This document shows, piece by piece, positions 7,961-16,765 of a stretch of DNA of 53,960 bases (the first letter of the stretch is position 1; each line of letters begins with the position of its first letter). The notes under the pieces are model-generated. The model did not search any database. It was not told the DNA's origin and saw only the letters and a list, made by a program, of their open reading frames with translations. Source of the DNA: Deltaproteobacteria bacterium (lineage in GTDB: Bacteria; Myxococcota_A; Polyangia; Polyangiales; Sandaracinaceae); NCBI GenBank assembly GCA_017303575.1, contig JAFLCL010000030.1, positions 1 through 53,960 on the forward strand, in the 5' to 3' direction. A program made the translations under genes and the position numbers.

Positions 7961-8286
7961 TCAGAAGCGCGGCGCGATCGCGGGCTCGTCGTTCAAGACG
8001 ACCACGCGCAGCAGGCGCTCGCCGCACTGGAGCTCGATGACGCTGCGCCAAGTCGCTCCGCGCGCCAGGCCTGTGTCACACGCGCGGAGTCGGAGGGAGC
8101 CGGCGCGCACTCGATCTGGCAGCGCGCCGCGCAGGCCTCGGGCGTGTCCTCGCAGTGACCGCGGCACGACTCGTCACAGCTCGGATGGAACGGACGGGGC
8201 TCCTCGGTCGTCGTGCCCGCGCTCGTCGTGCCGCACGCCGTGAGCGTGATCGCGACGAGGAGCGCGCACGACGGGCGCACGCTCAC
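7961..8286 (-). pseudogene. Cys-rich lipoprotein gene with an apparent frameshift near 8080-8090
   Basis: The GTG at 8286 overlaps the stop of the upstream gene (GTGA). It opens a lipoprotein signal with lipobox LTAC and a Cys-rich segment (CDESCRGHCEDTPEACAARC). Past about position 8088 this frame turns into low-quality sequence (a Ser run) and stops at 7993. The frame one base back continues with natural-looking, GC3-rich sequence (SVIELQCGERLLRVVVLNDE) and stops at 7961. A single missing base in the GC-alternating stretch around 8078-8090 would join them into one protein of about 108 residues. Whether this is a real mutation, a sequencing error or programmed shifting cannot be told here. 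Confidence 0.55.
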
Positions 8287-8801
8287 GCATCGCCTCCGCT
8301 CTTGAGCGCGCGCTCGGCGCTCGCCGCGCTCAGCTTGAAGCCCGCGCTCACGCGCACCTTCTGCAGCGGCTCGTTCGAGCGGTCGTCGAACGAGCTCAGG
8401 AACGCGTGCGGATCGTCTTCGTCCGGCACGATGTCGAGGTCCACGCGCAGGCGGCGCTCGTCGGCGTCGAGGTACGTGATCGACTTGTGCAGCCGGGCAC
8501 GCGCCGCGTTGGCCGCGCGCTCGATCACTTCCTTCGCGGTCTTCACGAGCGTGTGGAACGCCGTCTGATCGAGGGGCTTGGGGTTCTTCTTGTCGCGGCC
8601 CATCGTCCACGGGCCGACGAGCGAAGGCTCGGACGCGCCGCTGCGCGTCATCTCGACGGCCCAGCCGTCGTCGTCCGAGTTCTTCACGACCTTCGCGGTC
8701 CATCCGTTCCGGCGCCAGAGGCGCGGCTCGAGGATGTCGGGGACTCCACCGTCGGTGGTTGCGTCGGTGTCGGGCGTGTCGGTCGTCTGCGTGTCGTTCA
8801 T
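8283..8801 (-). CDS. Conserved hypothetical protein, 172 residues
   Basis: The start at 8801 (ATG) gives an acidic Thr/Asp-rich N-terminus (MNDTQTTDTPDTDATTDGG) and then a mixed region with several Trp (LWRRNGWTAKVV, DGWAVEMTRSG, VGPWTMGRDK). A basic helical segment (TLVKTAKEVIERAANAARAR) and an acidic C-terminal part follow. There is no signal peptide or membrane helix, so it is probably cytoplasmic. I do not recognise a family. The stop overlaps the GTG of the next lipoprotein gene by four bases, so the two are translationally coupled. The 109-bp upstream region is shared with the divergent membrane-protein gene. Confidence 0.75.
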   Translation of the reverse strand: MNDTQTTDTPDTDATTDGGVPDILEPRLWRRNGWTAKVVKNSDDDGWAVEMTRSGASEPSLVGPWTMGRDKKNPKPLDQTAFHTLVKTAKEVIERAANAARARLHKSITYLDADERRLRVDLDIVPDEDDPHAFLSSFDDRSNEPLQKVRVSAGFKLSAASAERALKSGGDA

Positions 8802-8891
8802 GAGGGGGCCGAATGTGATCCGAGGGACGTGAGGAGGGAAGCGGAAGCTGGCTCGTGGACGTGCGCTTCGCACACGAACTGACAAGCCGAC

Positions 8892-8897
8892 TACCCT
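8892..8897 (+). promoter_or_regulatory. Possible -10 element TACCCT
   Basis: TACCCT ends 14 bases before the ATG at 8911. It follows the same AnnCCGnnTAnCCTCG context as stronger candidates in the window, but the leader would be about seven bases longer than theirs. Confidence 0.3.
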
Positions 8898-8910
8898 CGC
8901 GCGCTCGATC

Positions 8911-9813
8911 ATGCGAACGGCCTTCCGCGCGCTCGTCACGCTGCAGTCTCTCGCGATGGTCGCGGTGATCGTCGCGGGCGCCGCCGCGCTGACGACGGAC
9001 CTCTCGCGTCTGCCTGCGGCGATCGCGGGCGCGTCGCTCGCGGTCGGTCTCTTCTCCCTCTTTCCGATCGCCACGCGCGCGCTCGGGATCGACGTCCTCT
9101 ACCGCGCCATCGCGCGGAGCGAGATCGCGCGCGACGGAGTGGACGCGCACCGTCCGTTCCAGTTCGCCGCCACGCTGTGTGCGCTCGGGAGCTCGGCGGC
9201 GATCCGGCTGCCCGCGTGGATCGCAGACGCCGGGCCGCGCGCCCTCGACCAGCTGCGCAGCGACCTCGCGACCGACGGTCCGCTGAAGACGCTCTGGGTG
9301 TGGGGCGTCGCGACGCTGATCGTGTCTGCGCTGGTGTTGCTCGTCGTGGCCTTCACGGTCCTCGTGGTGCGCGAGTCACTCACACCGACGCACCGGGAGA
9401 CGGCGGAGGCCGACGCCGCGCGCATGTCGCTCTTGTGGAACTTCCTCGCCGCGGGCGTGCTCGCGGCGGCCGAGCTGCCCGGCCTCTTCGGCGACGCCGC
9501 GCCCGTCGCTGATGTGCGCTTCTGGATCGCGCTCTTCCTCTCGATCGCGCTCGCGCGTCGGGTGCTCGTGTTGTCGCTCCTCTATGCGAACGATCGCCTC
9601 GGCCTCGCGCTCGATCGCACGCTCGCCGCGCGCGCGCTCCCCACGCGCATCCCGACGCGGCTCACTGCGCTCGCGCTGCTGCTCGTCTGCGCCGCGCAGC
9701 TCGCGCTCGATCACGCGCTCGGCGTCTCGTACGCGGCTGCCGCGATCGTCGTCGTGTCGGGCCCGCTCGCGATCCTGCTCGAGCGAGCGTCGACGCGGGT
9801 CGAGCCCACCTGA
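8911..9813 (+). CDS. Multi-pass membrane protein of unknown function
   Basis: This 300-residue protein has about seven hydrophobic segments: about 7-28, 33-55, 80-100, 125-150, 165-185, 195-220 and 245-290. An acidic connecting loop (THRETAEADAARM) lies in the middle. There is no signal peptidase site, transporter signature or catalytic motif that I can name. The start ATG is the first in frame and lies shortly after a possible -10 element. It is divergent from the 8801 gene and 103 bp before the next plus-strand gene. Confidence 0.7.
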   Translation: MRTAFRALVTLQSLAMVAVIVAGAAALTTDLSRLPAAIAGASLAVGLFSLFPIATRALGIDVLYRAIARSEIARDGVDAHRPFQFAATLCALGSSAAIRLPAWIADAGPRALDQLRSDLATDGPLKTLWVWGVATLIVSALVLLVVAFTVLVVRESLTPTHRETAEADAARMSLLWNFLAAGVLAAAELPGLFGDAAPVADVRFWIALFLSIALARRVLVLSLLYANDRLGLALDRTLAARALPTRIPTRLTALALLLVCAAQLALDHALGVSYAAAAIVVVSGPLAILLERASTRVEPT

Positions 9814-9916
9814 CCGCCGCATCCAGCGGTGCTGGCGAAACCTTGCCTCGGTCTCGGGCCCCGCGGCATCCTCGCGTGCACAGGCGCAGCCCCGCGTCGA
9901 TTCCATGAGGGAGGGC

Positions 9917-10453
9917 ATGATGCTTCGATTCGTTCCGATGGCGCTGGCAGCAGCCGTTCTCACGTTCGGGCTCGCGACGCCCGCGTCCGCGCAGCTCACG
10001 ACAGGCCACGCGCAGCCGCACTACTCGCTCGACGTCCCGCAGCTGCGCCTGCAGGTGCAGGTCACGAACCAAGCGACCTACGAGCAGCCGGCCAACTACC
10101 AGCAGACGACGGTCACGGGCGGCACGCATCCCGACTACGGCCTCGTGATCACCGGCGCGGTGCTGCTGGGCGTCGGCTACCTCACGTCGATCATCCTCGG
10201 CGCCGTGCTCGACAACGGCATCCTCTACATCCCCGTGATCGGCGGTCTCATCCACGCCGCCGTCTTCAGCGGGTACGCCATCGACCTCGCGGTGGGCCTC
10301 ACCATCTCCGCGGCCCAGATCGTGGGCTTGATCCTGCTGATCGTGGGCTTGGTCGCCAACATCCCGGACGAAGAGCCGCAGGTGGCCTCGCTCGTCCCAC
10401 GCCTCGTCGATGGTCCCGGCGACGCCGGCGCCGCGCTCCGCTGGGTGTTCTGA
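9917..10453 (+). CDS. Exported small membrane protein
   Basis: This 178-residue protein starts at the ATG at 9917, preceded by GAGGGAGG (an upstream in-frame ATG at 9905 would overlap that ribosome site). It has a signal peptide ending TPASAQ, then a Gln/Thr-rich stretch (NQATYEQPANYQQTTV). Three hydrophobic helices follow (about 70-88, 90-118 and 122-146) before a short polar tail. No enzyme motif is visible. It is the immediate upstream neighbour of the SctR gene (62 bp), but I see no evidence of a shared role. Confidence 0.7.
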   Translation: MMLRFVPMALAAAVLTFGLATPASAQLTTGHAQPHYSLDVPQLRLQVQVTNQATYEQPANYQQTTVTGGTHPDYGLVITGAVLLGVGYLTSIILGAVLDNGILYIPVIGGLIHAAVFSGYAIDLAVGLTISAAQIVGLILLIVGLVANIPDEEPQVASLVPRLVDGPGDAGAALRWVF

Positions 10454-10515
10454 TCGTGCGTTGACGCTCTCCGCGCGAGCGGCGAGCATCCGCGCGCGAT
10501 GACGGAGGGCCGTTC

Positions 10516-11196
10516 ATGAACGATGCCGCGAGCTCGACCGGGAGCCCGATCGTCACGATCGTGGCCCTCGGCGCGCTCACGCTCCTGCCGTTCGTGTTCA
10601 TGACCACCACGAGCTTCGTGAAGATCTCGGTGGTCTTCTCGATCCTCAAGAACGCGCTCGGCACGGGGCAGGTGCCGAGCGGCACCGTGATCACAGCGCT
10701 CGCCGCGATCCTCACGCTCTACGTGATGGCGCCGGTGGGCGTGGAGATCGCCGCGGTCACCGCGCCCGCAGTGGAGCGCATCGATCGACGCGATCCGCTC
10801 TCGACGACCGACGCCGTGTTCGAGGCTGTCGAGCTCGGCCTCGAGCCGCTGCGCGACTTCCTCGTGAGGAACTCGGGACCGCGCGAGAGGCAGATGTTCT
10901 TCGATCTCGCGCGCGAGTCACGGCCCGCCGATCAGCGTGACGGCATCGGTGATCGCGATCTGCTCGTGATCGCCCCTGCCTTCATGGTCACGGAGCTGAG
11001 CGAGGCCTTCCAGATCGGCTTCCTCGTCTTCATCCCGTTCCTGATCGTCGACCTCGTCATCGCGAACGTGCTGCTCGCGCTGGGCATGCACATGCTCAAC
11101 CCCACGCAGGTGAGCATGCCGTTCAAGCTCCTCTTGTTCGTCCTCGTCGACGGCTGGTTCCTCCTCGCGAGAGCCTTGGTGCTCGGCTACGCGTGA
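10516..11196 (+). CDS. sctR: Type III secretion export-gate protein SctR (FliP/YscR family)
   Basis: This 226-residue protein fits the FliP/SctR family over its full length. It has an N-terminal helix, the signature TSFVKISVVFSILKNALG with QVPSG, a polar middle loop, and the C-terminal helices PAFMVTELSEAFQIGFLVF, PFLIVDLVIANVLLALGM and PFKLLLFVLVDGWFLLA. SctR forms the pentameric core of the export gate at the inner membrane. Its length and the lack of a cleaved signal favour the non-flagellar (SctR) branch over FliP. GGAGGG precedes the ATG. No other secretion gene is in the window, so it is an orphan here. Confidence 0.87.
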   Translation: MNDAASSTGSPIVTIVALGALTLLPFVFMTTTSFVKISVVFSILKNALGTGQVPSGTVITALAAILTLYVMAPVGVEIAAVTAPAVERIDRRDPLSTTDAVFEAVELGLEPLRDFLVRNSGPRERQMFFDLARESRPADQRDGIGDRDLLVIAPAFMVTELSEAFQIGFLVFIPFLIVDLVIANVLLALGMHMLNPTQVSMPFKLLLFVLVDGWFLLARALVLGYA

Positions 11197-11200
11197 GCGC

Positions 11201-14200
11201 TCACGTGCCGAGCGCAGACGCTGCTTCGGCGTCGCGGACGGTCTCGGAGAGCGTGACTGGGTCGAGGTCGCCGAGGGTCAGCGCCTCGCGCTTCCGCGTG
11301 AACGTGAGGGGCCCGAGCGACTGCGCGTCGGCGTGCGCGAGGTCGCGGACCTCGAAGCCCGGCGTGATCGGCAGCGTGATGCGGACGTCGCCGAGGTCGC
11401 GCAGGAACGCCGATGGGTTGCCTGCGCTGTTGCGTCGCCAGCCTCGGGACTCCAGCAGGCCCATGAGCTTCTTCGCGGACGCCTTCGCGCCGCGTGCCAC
11501 GTCGAGCGTGCTCGCGCGTGCCTCCTTCTTGCCGAGCGCGTGCGCGCGACGACCGAGCTGATCGATCACGGGCACCAGCTCGTACTCCGCGAAGCGATCC
11601 GCCCATGCGGCGGGCAAGCCAGGGGCACGCGCCGGGTGCGCGAGGCGTACACGCGCGGAGGCGGGCAGCGTGATCGTGTCGTCCGACACGTCGGCGAACG
11701 AGCCGTCCTCCGCGATGCGGAAGCGGATCGCGGCGTCCTCGGTCTCCCACAGCAGCGTGCGCGCGAGTGGGCCGACCACCGGCTGCTTCACGAAGAACGA
11801 GTCGAACACCTCGCGGTCGAGCGAGCGCCCCGTGATCAAGAGCTGCTCGAGCCGGCGCACGACACGCTCGCGTACGCGCGCTCGCTCCTTCGCGTCGGCG
11901 CCGTCCACGTCGGGCACCGTCCGATCTTCGAGCTCGTCGACGCCGAGACCGCGCGCGCCCGCGGCCTGCGCGAGCAGCTCGGCTGCGCGCGACTTCAGCT
12001 TCTGGAAGCGCGTTCCGTTCGCGATGCGCGAGAGGTGGAGCAGCGTGAGGTCGCTGCCGATCTCGGCGAGCGCGACGCACGCGCGCTCACACTTCGCCTG
12101 GTTCTTCGTGGATTGCTCGCGCGCGAACGACGCCAGCCGCGCGTGGCCTTCGGGCGAAGGCAGGTGGATCACGGAGAAACCCATCCACTCGCTGCGACCG
12201 GGCGCATCGCCGAGCACCCACTGCTCGAGCAGCTCGAGCGCGAACGCACCGAGCGAGGCGGCGTCGAGCGAGGCAGAGAGCTCCGCGAGACCGACATAGG
12301 GCGCCTCGGGCAGCGAGAGCGAGAGCATGTCGAGCACCGACTCGACCGCCTCGGGCCCGAGGATCGAATCGCGCCCGAGGATCGCGTCGCTTTGGCGCAG
12401 GCGGATCGGCGGAAGGTCCTCCCGCTTCAGGATCGAGGGACGCTTGGGCACCGCACGGTCGACACGTCGAGGATCACGCGCGAGCAGCGCAGCGATGCCT
12501 CTGCGCGCTGCGGCGCCGTAGGCCGTCGCTGCCTTCTCCACGGCCGCACGCTCACCGGCCGTGGCCATCATCACGAGCGCCGCCTCGGCGGACCTTCGTG
12601 CTGCCCCCAACGGTCCGAGCGCGTCGGGCACGAGCCCGAGCGCAGCGACGCGCGCATGACGAAGCAGCCACGTGCGCGCATGGTGTCGGTACTGCTTTCG
12701 ATCGGTGAGCACGTGCGCCATCGCGGGCGCGATCGCAGGCGACACGATGACGCGCGACGCGTGCATGGCCTCGGGGCCGCTCTCCCAGGGCAAGTGGCTG
12801 GGCCAATCTCGACGGATCCATCCCGCGAACGCCGCGACGCCGTGACGGCGGAGGAACGAGAGCACCGAGGCGCTCGTGAACACGTAGTGAGGCTTGCCCT
12901 TGGCGTCGATCCGCTCGGTGCCCCACGCAACGAGGCCGTCGGCGGCGGGCACCTCGATCCACTCCCACGAACCGTTCGCGGTCTTCACATGCTCGTAGTC
13001 CGCGTAGAGGAAGCCGCGCTTCGACAGCTTCTCGCGCCACGCGACGAGCTCCGTCTTCGTCATCGGGCGCGCGTGGCGGACCTCGCTCTCTTCGTCGTCG
13101 AGCGTCTCGAGGAGCTCGTCGTCGAGCCGCTCGAGCTCCATGCCTTTCTGCGCGAGGCCTTCGATCACGTCGCTGGCTTCGGGCTTCTGCGTCCACGGTC
13201 GCTCGCGGAGGATCGATGGCAGCTCGGCGTCCTTCGCCGCCCGCGCGCGCACGGCCTTCTTCCCTTGTTTGTCGGCGATGCGCTGCGCCGTCGACGCGAG
13301 CTTGCTGCCCTCGCCTGCGACGGACTCGAGCACGGAGGTGTGCTCGGGGTGATCGCGGAACCACGCGAGGATCTGTGTCGCGAGGATCGGATGGCTCGCG
13401 AAGCGCGCGAGCACACGCGCGGCCTCAGGCGTGCCGATCGCGGCCACGGTCTCTGCGATGCGACGCGGCTGCGTCTTGAGCACCGCGCCGTACTTGGGCT
13501 TCTTCAGGAACCGCGCGAGGCCGTCTTCGAGCAGCGGCAGCACCTCGTCCTCTGGGAACGTGGCCGCGAGATCACCCGCGACGTCCGGCAGCTCGTAGTG
13601 CGCGCGCGAGGTCGCGAGGAAGCGCTTCACGACGTCGAGATCCGAGGCCGCCGAGAGCAGGAAGCCGATGCGTACGTACTGCGCAGCGTTCGCGGGTTCG
13701 GCGAGCCACGCCTCGAGATCGAGGTTCGCCCACGGCTCGTCGGGGAACGCGAAAGCGAGGTTGGCGCGCGCCGACAGCGAGAGGCCCTCGCGCGCCTTCG
13801 CCGCGACGTCGCGGCCCGCGCGGTACGACGCTTCGTCTGCCAGCACCACCGCTGTTCGCAGGTGATCGGAGGGCGCACGGTTGACGTGGTGCCGATCGGC
13901 GAGCGCGAGCGCGCGCACGTAGATCGCGATCGCGTCGGAGAGCCCCCGTGACGTCGCGAGGAACGGAAGGAGGCTGCGCCGAGGGTTCGCAGCGTTCTGC
14001 CCGTGCGCGACGTCGATGACCACGCGCTCGGCGATGGCGAGGGACGCCACGCTCGCCTTCGCGAGCGCCTCGATCGATCCCGATGTGAGCAGCGCCGCGA
14101 CCGCGTCGGGTGAGCCCGCTGCGTCGTACGAGCGCGCGCGCTGGAGGAACACCTTCGCGTTCGCGGGCTTGGTCAGCCACGCCTGCATCGTCGACCAGTC

Positions 14201-14272
14201 GGGCGCTCGGGCCGAGCCGGGTCGACTTCGTCGCGGGCCGACGTGGAGCACGGGAGAGGGTGCTGCGCTCAT
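11201..14272 (-). CDS. Large MolR/YehF-like DUF4132 protein
   Basis: This 1023-residue cytoplasmic protein has a long all-helical N-terminal region with HEAT-like repeats (about 30-330). A charged linker (about 370-410) leads to a C-terminal half resembling DUF4132 proteins such as E. coli MolR. Features of that half are a DYEHVKTANGSWEWIEVPAA region, repeated helices, a conserved PAAWADRFAEYELVPVIDQL segment, and the closing LTLGDLDPVTLSETVRDAE typical of the family. There is no signal, membrane helix or WGR domain at the N-terminus. The biochemical function of the family is unresolved. It ends five bases past the stop of sctR, tail to tail, and stands alone upstream. Confidence 0.65.
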   Translation of the reverse strand: MSAAPSPVLHVGPRRSRPGSARAPDWSTMQAWLTKPANAKVFLQRARSYDAAGSPDAVAALLTSGSIEALAKASVASLAIAERVVIDVAHGQNAANPRRSLLPFLATSRGLSDAIAIYVRALALADRHHVNRAPSDHLRTAVVLADEASYRAGRDVAAKAREGLSLSARANLAFAFPDEPWANLDLEAWLAEPANAAQYVRIGFLLSAASDLDVVKRFLATSRAHYELPDVAGDLAATFPEDEVLPLLEDGLARFLKKPKYGAVLKTQPRRIAETVAAIGTPEAARVLARFASHPILATQILAWFRDHPEHTSVLESVAGEGSKLASTAQRIADKQGKKAVRARAAKDAELPSILRERPWTQKPEASDVIEGLAQKGMELERLDDELLETLDDEESEVRHARPMTKTELVAWREKLSKRGFLYADYEHVKTANGSWEWIEVPAADGLVAWGTERIDAKGKPHYVFTSASVLSFLRRHGVAAFAGWIRRDWPSHLPWESGPEAMHASRVIVSPAIAPAMAHVLTDRKQYRHHARTWLLRHARVAALGLVPDALGPLGAARRSAEAALVMMATAGERAAVEKAATAYGAAARRGIAALLARDPRRVDRAVPKRPSILKREDLPPIRLRQSDAILGRDSILGPEAVESVLDMLSLSLPEAPYVGLAELSASLDAASLGAFALELLEQWVLGDAPGRSEWMGFSVIHLPSPEGHARLASFAREQSTKNQAKCERACVALAEIGSDLTLLHLSRIANGTRFQKLKSRAAELLAQAAGARGLGVDELEDRTVPDVDGADAKERARVRERVVRRLEQLLITGRSLDREVFDSFFVKQPVVGPLARTLLWETEDAAIRFRIAEDGSFADVSDDTITLPASARVRLAHPARAPGLPAAWADRFAEYELVPVIDQLGRRAHALGKKEARASTLDVARGAKASAKKLMGLLESRGWRRNSAGNPSAFLRDLGDVRITLPITPGFEVRDLAHADAQSLGPLTFTRKREALTLGDLDPVTLSETVRDAEAASALGT

Positions 14273-14446
14273 CGCGCGAGCCTCTCACGAACGCACGACG
14301 CTACCAGCGACCCGACTCGATCTCGAGGATCCACGACTCACCGCCCGGCACGGAGATCACCTCGCGCGCGTCGCCCACCAGAGCTGGTGGTTCGTGCCCA
14401 CGGCCTACGACGCTACGTGCCCTCTCGCTCACTCCAGCGAGAACGC

Positions 14447-14950
14447 TCAGGGGCAGTCGAAGCCCGCGGCGCGCTCGGGGTCGTCGCAGATGCAGCGACG
14501 CTCGTCGGGGGTGAGGCACGGGCCGAAGTCTGCGCTCGAGAAGTACGTGCACGCGCTGTAGCCCGGGTCGGTGCAGCGCGCGCCTGCGAAGCCGCCGCAC
14601 AGCATGCGACCCTGCGGCGCACAGCGGCCGACCATGCACTCGTAGCCGGTGGGGCAGACCGCGCCGTCCTCGCAGAACATGCCGAGGCCCATCGGACACG
14701 TGTCGCGCCACGCATCGGCCGCCTCTGGCGCGTCGCGATCGGCGTACGCATCCGGGCTCGAGGGTGCGTCGCTCGCGGAGAACGCGTCGGGGCTGCTCGG
14801 TGCATCGAGCTCGCTCGCGGCATCGACGACGCTCGCTGCATCGCGTCCTGCGTCGGTGCCGGGGACGGGGTCGGACGGACAGCCCGCGAGACCGAGACAG
14901 AGAGTGAGCGCTGTGCAGACCAGCGCGAAGGAAGACGTGAATCGGCGCAT
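14447..14950 (-). CDS. Lipoprotein with Asp-Ala linker and Cys-rich domain
   Basis: This 167-residue protein starts at the ATG at 14950 and has a signal with lipobox LAGC (about residues 21-24). A 50-residue linker of Asp-Ala/Ser-Pro units (DAGRDAASVVDAASELDAP and similar) separates the anchor from a compact disulfide-rich domain with about 11 Cys (CEDGAVCPTGYECMVGRC, then CTDPGYSACTYF and RRCICDDPE). The domain resembles the small Cys-rich modules common in myxobacterial surface lipoproteins. I know of no enzymatic function. The 174-bp region beyond the stop, to the DUF4132 gene, holds nothing I can identify. Confidence 0.75.
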   Translation of the reverse strand: MRRFTSSFALVCTALTLCLGLAGCPSDPVPGTDAGRDAASVVDAASELDAPSSPDAFSASDAPSSPDAYADRDAPEAADAWRDTCPMGLGMFCEDGAVCPTGYECMVGRCAPQGRMLCGGFAGARCTDPGYSACTYFSSADFGPCLTPDERRCICDDPERAAGFDCP

Positions 14951-15031
14951 GACCACGAGTGGCCGAGAGCGCGCGCATCCGTCTCGCATTCGCACGCGTG
15001 CTAGCGTGGGCGCTTCGGGAAGGAGGCGACG

Positions 15032-15883
15032 ATGAGAGGGTGGCTGATCGGAACCGTGATTGTGATCGCAGCGATGGCCGAGCCCGTCACGGCGCTCGCA
15101 TGCTCGCCCTCGTGCGGTGGGCTCGTGCCGCGCGGCACCGCGGAGGCGCCCGCGCATCTGCCTGCGAATGGTGTCTTCGTCACTCCGCCGTACACGACGT
15201 CTGCCACGGACTTCACGATCGTGCGGACGCGCGCAGGTGCGAGCGAGACGCTGACGATCCCGTTCGAGTATCGCGGCGTCCTGATCACGGACGTGCGGCC
15301 GGGTGATCGTCTCGTCGTGAGCGTCATGAGCTCGTGCACCAGCAGCATCGACTCGACGGTGATCGAGGTGACGGCCGAGGCACCTCTCCCGACGGTGCTC
15401 GGTGTGCTCGAGGTCGAGGCGTCACGACCCACGCCGGTCGCGGTGTGGGACAACCGCGGCGGTTGCACGAGCGATCTGGCGTCGACCGCTGCGCCCTTCA
15501 CCGTGACCCTCGATGCGAGCGTCGAGCCCTGGCGGGACGCGCTCACCGAGACGGTCCTCGTGGACGACGCGCCGTGGTGGGGCGCGAACGATGCGCGCGT
15601 CGCACCGCGCTTCGTGTTCACCGCATGCGAACCGCGCCTCGAGAGCCAAGCGGGCGGACCGGATCTTCGCCTCGGTGCGCATCGCCTGCGTGTCCAGGGA
15701 AGCCTTCGCGGGCTCGAGGGCACGTTCGTCTCGAACGAAGAGACCTTCCACCTCGACTGCGCGAGCGGCGCGAGCTGCAGCGCGGCCGCGCCCACGCATC
15801 GCCCGCTGCGCGGGCCCTGGCTGCTCGCGCTCGCATCGATCGCCGGTGCGCTCGGCCGCATGCGTGGACGCGCGCGCAGCTGA
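15032..15883 (+). CDS. Secreted protein with C-terminal membrane tail
   Basis: This 283-residue protein is preceded by a good ribosome site (GGAAGGAGG) and a TAGCGT element 25 bases upstream. It has a signal peptide ending VTALA and a first Cys pair (CSPSCGG). A beta-rich body follows with further Cys pairs (SSCTSS, GGCTSD, FTACEP), and a late CASGASC. The end is a hydrophobic helix followed by basic residues (GPWLLALASIAGALGRMRGRARS). That tripartite tail is like a sorting or anchoring signal, but I do not see the exact MYXO-CTERM motif. It is probably a surface or outer-membrane exposed protein of unknown role. Confidence 0.75.
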   Translation: MRGWLIGTVIVIAAMAEPVTALACSPSCGGLVPRGTAEAPAHLPANGVFVTPPYTTSATDFTIVRTRAGASETLTIPFEYRGVLITDVRPGDRLVVSVMSSCTSSIDSTVIEVTAEAPLPTVLGVLEVEASRPTPVAVWDNRGGCTSDLASTAAPFTVTLDASVEPWRDALTETVLVDDAPWWGANDARVAPRFVFTACEPRLESQAGGPDLRLGAHRLRVQGSLRGLEGTFVSNEETFHLDCASGASCSAAAPTHRPLRGPWLLALASIAGALGRMRGRARS

Positions 15884-15889
15884 TCGCGA

Positions 15890-16195
15890 TCAGCGTGGCG
15901 TGGGCCGCGTGCGACACGTGGAGGTGGCGGTCTGGCAGTACGCCTCTTGTCCGGTGCACGGCGCCATCACGCACGGATGCGGGCAGCTCCCCTGTGGGCT
16001 CGACGCCAGCACCGCGACGCACACACAGCCGCTCGCAGACTCGGCACGACAGTCCGCGTCGGTCGTGCACGGCGCGCTCGGCGAGGGCGTCGGCGCGATC
16101 GAGGTGGGGCTCGGGGCCTCGGCTCCCTCGGAGCCGCTGCAGGCCCCGAGAAGGACCGCGACGAGGGCCACGCAGAGGATCGACACGGGCTTCAT
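15890..16195 (-). CDS. Small Cys-rich lipoprotein
   Basis: This 101-residue protein has a textbook lipoprotein signal (MKPVSILCVALVAVLLGAC, Cys19), a Ser/Pro/Thr-rich spacer (about 20-42) and a disulfide domain with CTTDADCRAESASGCVCVAV and further Cys to the end. The CTTDADC opening is a repeated theme in lipoproteins of this group (compare CTTDAEC in the 44357 gene). The stop lies six bases from the stop of the convergent upstream gene. Function is unknown. Confidence 0.75.
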   Translation of the reverse strand: MKPVSILCVALVAVLLGACSGSEGAEAPSPTSIAPTPSPSAPCTTDADCRAESASGCVCVAVLASSPQGSCPHPCVMAPCTGQEAYCQTATSTCRTRPTPR

Positions 16196-16261
16196 GACGT
16201 CACGATAGCCGACGTCGAGAACGCTTGGATCTCCGGTCTCTCGCGAGTCGGCGCTGCAGCG

Positions 16262-16678
16262 TCAGCGTTGGCCGGCAGCGCGCTGTGTGGGCATCGCGAG
16301 CTGGCCGCGGCACCAGTCGAGGCCTTGATCGAGCGTGCCCACGACCGAGTGCGGCGTGGGGTGCGAGACGAAGAGCATCACGCCGCTCATCACGAAGCGC
16401 AGGGCCGCCGTGCGGAACACGAGCGCCGTGCCTACGCAGTGCTTCGACATGAGCTCGCCGTTCTTCGTGAGCCAGTCGATCGATCGCTGCCGCATGTACG
16501 CCGAGGGCGACTCCGCGAGGAGGTTCTCGAAGACGACGGCGTGCTTCTCGCCGCGCGCGAGGATCATCTCCGCGCGGAGGATGAACGCGTCGACCTCTGC
16601 GTCGCTGGGCGAGCCGATCGTGCGATGCACCACGATCGGCCAGCGCGTCGTATCCGTCTCGATTCGTCCCGAGGCCAC
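16262..16678 (-). CDS. Small STAS-like hypothetical protein
   Basis: This 138-residue cytoplasmic protein starts at the GTG at 16678. The start is supported by TAGAGT ending seven bases upstream and by the N-terminal WPIVVHRTIGSPSDAEVDAF. The pattern is two early strands, EMILARGEKHAVVFENL, a helix with ADWL-like RSIDWLTKN, a Cys-Val-Gly strand, and a last helix with TLDQGLDWCRGQL. This is compatible with a SpoIIAA/STAS-like alpha/beta fold. Similar single-domain proteins are frequent in myxobacteria and have no assigned role, so the fold is an inference. Confidence 0.6.
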   Translation of the reverse strand: MASGRIETDTTRWPIVVHRTIGSPSDAEVDAFILRAEMILARGEKHAVVFENLLAESPSAYMRQRSIDWLTKNGELMSKHCVGTALVFRTAALRFVMSGVMLFVSHPTPHSVVGTLDQGLDWCRGQLAMPTQRAAGQR

Positions 16679-16684
16679 GGCGGA

Positions 16685-16690
16685 ACTCTA
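16685..16690 (-). promoter_or_regulatory. Predicted -10 element TAGAGT (minus strand)
   Basis: On the minus strand TAGAGT ends so that the GTG at 16678 falls seven bases downstream, which would be position +1. No ribosome site lies between them, so the transcript is predicted to be leaderless. Confidence 0.45.
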
Positions 16691-16765
16691 CACGCCGAGC
16701 GGACTCACGTGACGCGCGATCGAAGCTCTTGTGCTCGACCGCCTCGCTCGGCGACAAACGCGGAC

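Noticed and set aside
11333..13951. An 872-codon plus-strand open frame opposite the DUF4132 gene
   Set aside because: Its product is His/Arg/Glu-rich and shows no domain; the minus-strand frame has family features.
15947..16765. An N-terminal extension of the cyclase fusion by 273 codons
   Set aside because: It is Arg/His-rich sequence antisense to two other genes; the real domain start is at 16766.
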